Positions 61,827 to 64,000 of a stretch of 64,000 bases of DNA are shown piece after piece. Source of the stretch: Hybos culiciformis. Its lineage: Eukaryota > Arthropoda > Insecta > Diptera > Hybotidae. A program made the translations under genes and the position numbers. Under the pieces are notes generated by a model. It saw only the letters and a list, made by a program, of their open reading frames with translations. It had not been told where the DNA came from and did no database searches. Within the stretch, counting starts at the first letter, position 1. Every line of letters starts with the position of its first letter. The DNA lies in NCBI GenBank assembly GCA_964007475.1, contig OZ023273.1:142697308-142761307 (forward strand), read 5' to 3'.

Positions 61827-64000
61827 ATGATTAACATCCTGTCAATGAACTGTCATAGTATATCTTCTATTAATAGATTTAATCAATTTCTTAACTTTCT
61901 AACTGAACTTCCCAACTTACCTAGTATAATCTGCCTCCAGGAAACATGGATATCTCAAGAAAATATACAATTATATAAAATACCTGGTTATAAAGGGGAA
62001 TTTTCTCACCGTTCTGATGGTTATGGTGGGGTATGTATCTTTGTACATGAGTCTATTGAATTTAAGCTAATTGGAAATAAACATGGAAACCTTAACTACA
62101 TTGAAATTCAGCTGACGACTCTGAAATTCAATGGGAAATCTTTAGGGCTCTTAGCATATTATCGACCACCACATGTTCCGTGGAATGAACTAATTGAAAT
62201 CATAACTAATAAAATAAGAACACATACACAACATCCTATTATTCTATTAGGGGATTCAAACATTAACATAAATACAGAAACGATTCAATCAGAAGAATTC
62301 TTAAACAACATCCATGCTCATGACTTCCTACTTTGCAACACTCATGTCACTAGATCTGCAGCTCATTCTTTAATTGATCATGCAATATTTAATAGTTCTT
62401 TTGTGGAGGGCATGATTGTTGATACTGTATCGAACCATCTCAGTGACCATAATTTTCTTTATGTAAGCTTGTCACAAGAATTGAAAAACAAAACTGAGAA
62501 GACTTATGTTAAAAAATTTATTGATTTTGCCTCGATAAAGAGTTTACTGTCAGAAAGACTTGAAGTAGTAGAACCCACCGGTTTTAATGACCCAAACACA
62601 CTTTACGATTTCTTAAAGCATGAAATATCCACAGTTACAGATAGTTGTACCAGAATACAGGTCCGCAATTCTAAAAATCGCAACGTAGCCCCTTGGGTCA
62701 ATAAACAGCTTTCTACTTTAATCAATCAAAAAAACAACACTAGGAAGGCTATGAAAAGGCAACCAAGCAGCCCATACCTTCTGGATAAATTTAATCGTTT
62801 AAGTAAACTAACCACTACCTGCTTAAAGGACGCAAAAGCTAAATATTACTCTGAAAACCTAAAACTTTGTAATGGAGACCCACGGAAAACCTGGTCTTTT
62901 CTTAATAGAACGCTAGGTAGAACAAGAACGGAGCCTATTACTGAAATGGAAGATGAAAATGGTACCAGCACAAAAGAAATGATTCAAATTGCAAATTTAT
63001 TAAATAATTATTTCACAGGCGTTGCAAAACAAATGAACTCTCCTAGTTCTATTAATGTCACCAATGACAATTTGGTATTCTGCCCTCAGACCATCGTTCT
63101 TTCAAGTGTTACAACAAGCGAAGTTAAATCTATTATAAAATCCCTGGAAAATGGAAAAGCAGTGGGCTGGGACGGCATATCTAACTTTTTATTAAAACAT
63201 TGTTCAAACATCTTAGTACCCTTCATAGTAAGACTATGTAACCTTATATTAGAAACCAATACTTATCCAGATGGACTTAAAATATCAAAAGTCAGTCCGA
63301 TTTTCAAAACTGGCAGTAAAACAACACCCTCAAACTATAGACCAATATCAGTTCTTCCAACTATAAACAAAATTACAGAAAAAATATTATTCGTAAGGTT
63401 ACATGAATTTTTAAGTAGAACCAATTTCTTTTATTCACATCAATTTGGGTTTCGAGTTGGGTCAAATACTGAAACTGCATTAACCACAATTATGGACAAA
63501 GTAGTTGAAGAAGTTGACAGTGGTAAATGGGTTGGTGGCCTTTTTTTAGACCTCAGCAAAGCTTTTGATGTTGTGGACCACCAGCTACTGATAAACAAAC
63601 TATTTTATGCAGGTATAAGAGGAAATTCCTTAAATCTGTTTAGGGATTATCTAAGCAACAGGAAACAATATGTGTGCCTTCATGAAAATAGCTCTAGTGA
63701 ACTAATGCCAATAAGTGCTGGTGTTCCCCAAGGTAGTGTTTTAGGCCCACTGTTTTTCCTTGTTTTTATTAACGATCTGGGTAATATAAAATTAAATGGT
63801 ACTATAAATCTCTACGCGGATGACTCATCGTTATTTTATTATAATGAATCAATAGATATTATTATTCAAAAACTTGAAGAGGACTTTAAAAATTTAAATA
63901 CATATATGAATAATAATAAACTAAGACTAAATATTGGGAAAACTCAATTTATTGTTTTTGGTACTAAAGGGAAGAGAGTTTCACAAAAAATATTGCCTAG
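61827..64000 (+). CDS. LINE ORF2: AP endonuclease and reverse transcriptase (incomplete at window edge)
   Basis: The open frame from the ATG at 61827 continues past the window for at least 724 codons. The apurinic-type endonuclease shows LSMNCHSI, CLQETW (E39), GVCIFVHES, LLGDSNIN, and SNHLSDHNF. The RT domain shows YRPISVLPTINKITEKIL, QFGFRVGSNTETAL, FLDLSKAFDVVDH (D575 and following), AGVPQGSVLGPLFF, and the catalytic YADD at residues 663-666. These catalyse target nicking and target-primed reverse transcription. The palm-thumb end lies outside. No stop or frameshift seen. Confidence 0.92.
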   Translation, partial: MINILSMNCHSISSINRFNQFLNFLTELPNLPSIICLQETWISQENIQLYKIPGYKGEFSHRSDGYGGVCIFVHESIEFKLIGNKHGNLNYIEIQLTTLKFNGKSLGLLAYYRPPHVPWNELIEIITNKIRTHTQHPIILLGDSNININTETIQSEEFLNNIHAHDFLLCNTHVTRSAAHSLIDHAIFNSSFVEGMIVDTVSNHLSDHNFLYVSLSQELKNKTEKTYVKKFIDFASIKSLLSERLEVVEPTGFNDPNTLYDFLKHEISTVTDSCTRIQVRNSKNRNVAPWVNKQLSTLINQKNNTRKAMKRQPSSPYLLDKFNRLSKLTTTCLKDAKAKYYSENLKLCNGDPRKTWSFLNRTLGRTRTEPITEMEDENGTSTKEMIQIANLLNNYFTGVAKQMNSPSSINVTNDNLVFCPQTIVLSSVTTSEVKSIIKSLENGKAVGWDGISNFLLKHCSNILVPFIVRLCNLILETNTYPDGLKISKVSPIFKTGSKTTPSNYRPISVLPTINKITEKILFVRLHEFLSRTNFFYSHQFGFRVGSNTETALTTIMDKVVEEVDSGKWVGGLFLDLSKAFDVVDHQLLINKLFYAGIRGNSLNLFRDYLSNRKQYVCLHENSSSELMPISAGVPQGSVLGPLFFLVFINDLGNIKLNGTINLYADDSSLFYYNESIDIIIQKLEEDFKNLNTYMNNNKLRLNIGKTQFIVFGTKGKRVSQKILP

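Larger units (their letters stand above)
60611..64000 (+). mobile_element. CR1/L2-like LINE (non-LTR retrotransposon), 3' end beyond window
   Basis: A 60-base A run (60611-60670) is followed after 15 bases by ORF1, a 163-base gap and ORF2. Domain order (PHD/coiled-coil ORF1; APE endonuclease and RT in ORF2) is that of CR1/L2/jockey-type LINEs. Both frames are open, so this copy looks young. It sits upstream of NUFIP1 in the opposite orientation. Confidence 0.9.

Overview
The window is a piece of a very AT-rich animal nuclear genome, almost certainly an insect. Evidence: genes split by GT-AG introns (one over 18 kb), insect-type genes (spire, La, MED11, NUFIP1, a takeout/JHBP fragment), a 17.6/297-like errantivirus with a tRNA-Ser primer site, and abundant small inverted-repeat DNA transposons. 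The species cannot be named from sequence alone.

Layout. 1-8.4 kb: mostly noncoding, with one likely small secreted protein on the minus strand (1227-1484). 8.46-34.5 kb: plus-strand spire, seven exons that join in frame to 586 codons ending at 34454. Exon 1 begins with its own ATG, which suggests a short C-terminal Spire isoform lacking KIND and WH2. Its first intron (8653-27181) holds a complete antisense endogenous retrovirus of the errantivirus group (17989-25530), with 481-bp LTRs that look identical, a TATA target duplication, gag, pol and an F-type env. Its pol is cut by a 725-bp TA-flanked MITE that itself carries a tRNA-like promoter and an A-rich tail. 39.2-40.7 kb: a two-exon kelch-repeat gene (+). 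41.1-42.6 kb: La/SSB (-). 43.0-43.8 kb: one hAT-like MITE inside another. 44.5 kb: a possible first exon of an unknown gene.

44.6-56.6 kb is a stack of nested mobile DNA: a TA-flanked MITE holds two identical tandem copies of a 2.11-kb noncoding DNA transposon. The second copy is split by a 7,392-bp element with inverted ends CCCAATATACCA and a 3-bp AGA duplication. No transposase is visible in that element. Instead it carries host-type genes with their introns: a takeout/JHBP fragment running directly into an almost complete CLN7/MFSD8-like transporter, missing only its N-terminus. The intact first copy of the 2.11-kb element is an empty-site control, so the insertion boundaries are read directly. 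I regard this gene-carrying element as the most interesting object here.

57.4-60.0 kb: MED11 (+) and NUFIP1 (-), convergent. 60.6-64.0 kb: a CR1/L2-like LINE (+) with a PHD-finger ORF1 and an APE-RT ORF2 running off the window, preceded by a 60-base A run.

The host genes have no evident shared pathway. They are ordinary housekeeping genes (actin nucleation, RNA polymerase III transcript binding, Mediator, snoRNP assembly) separated by long AT-rich spacers and mobile DNA.
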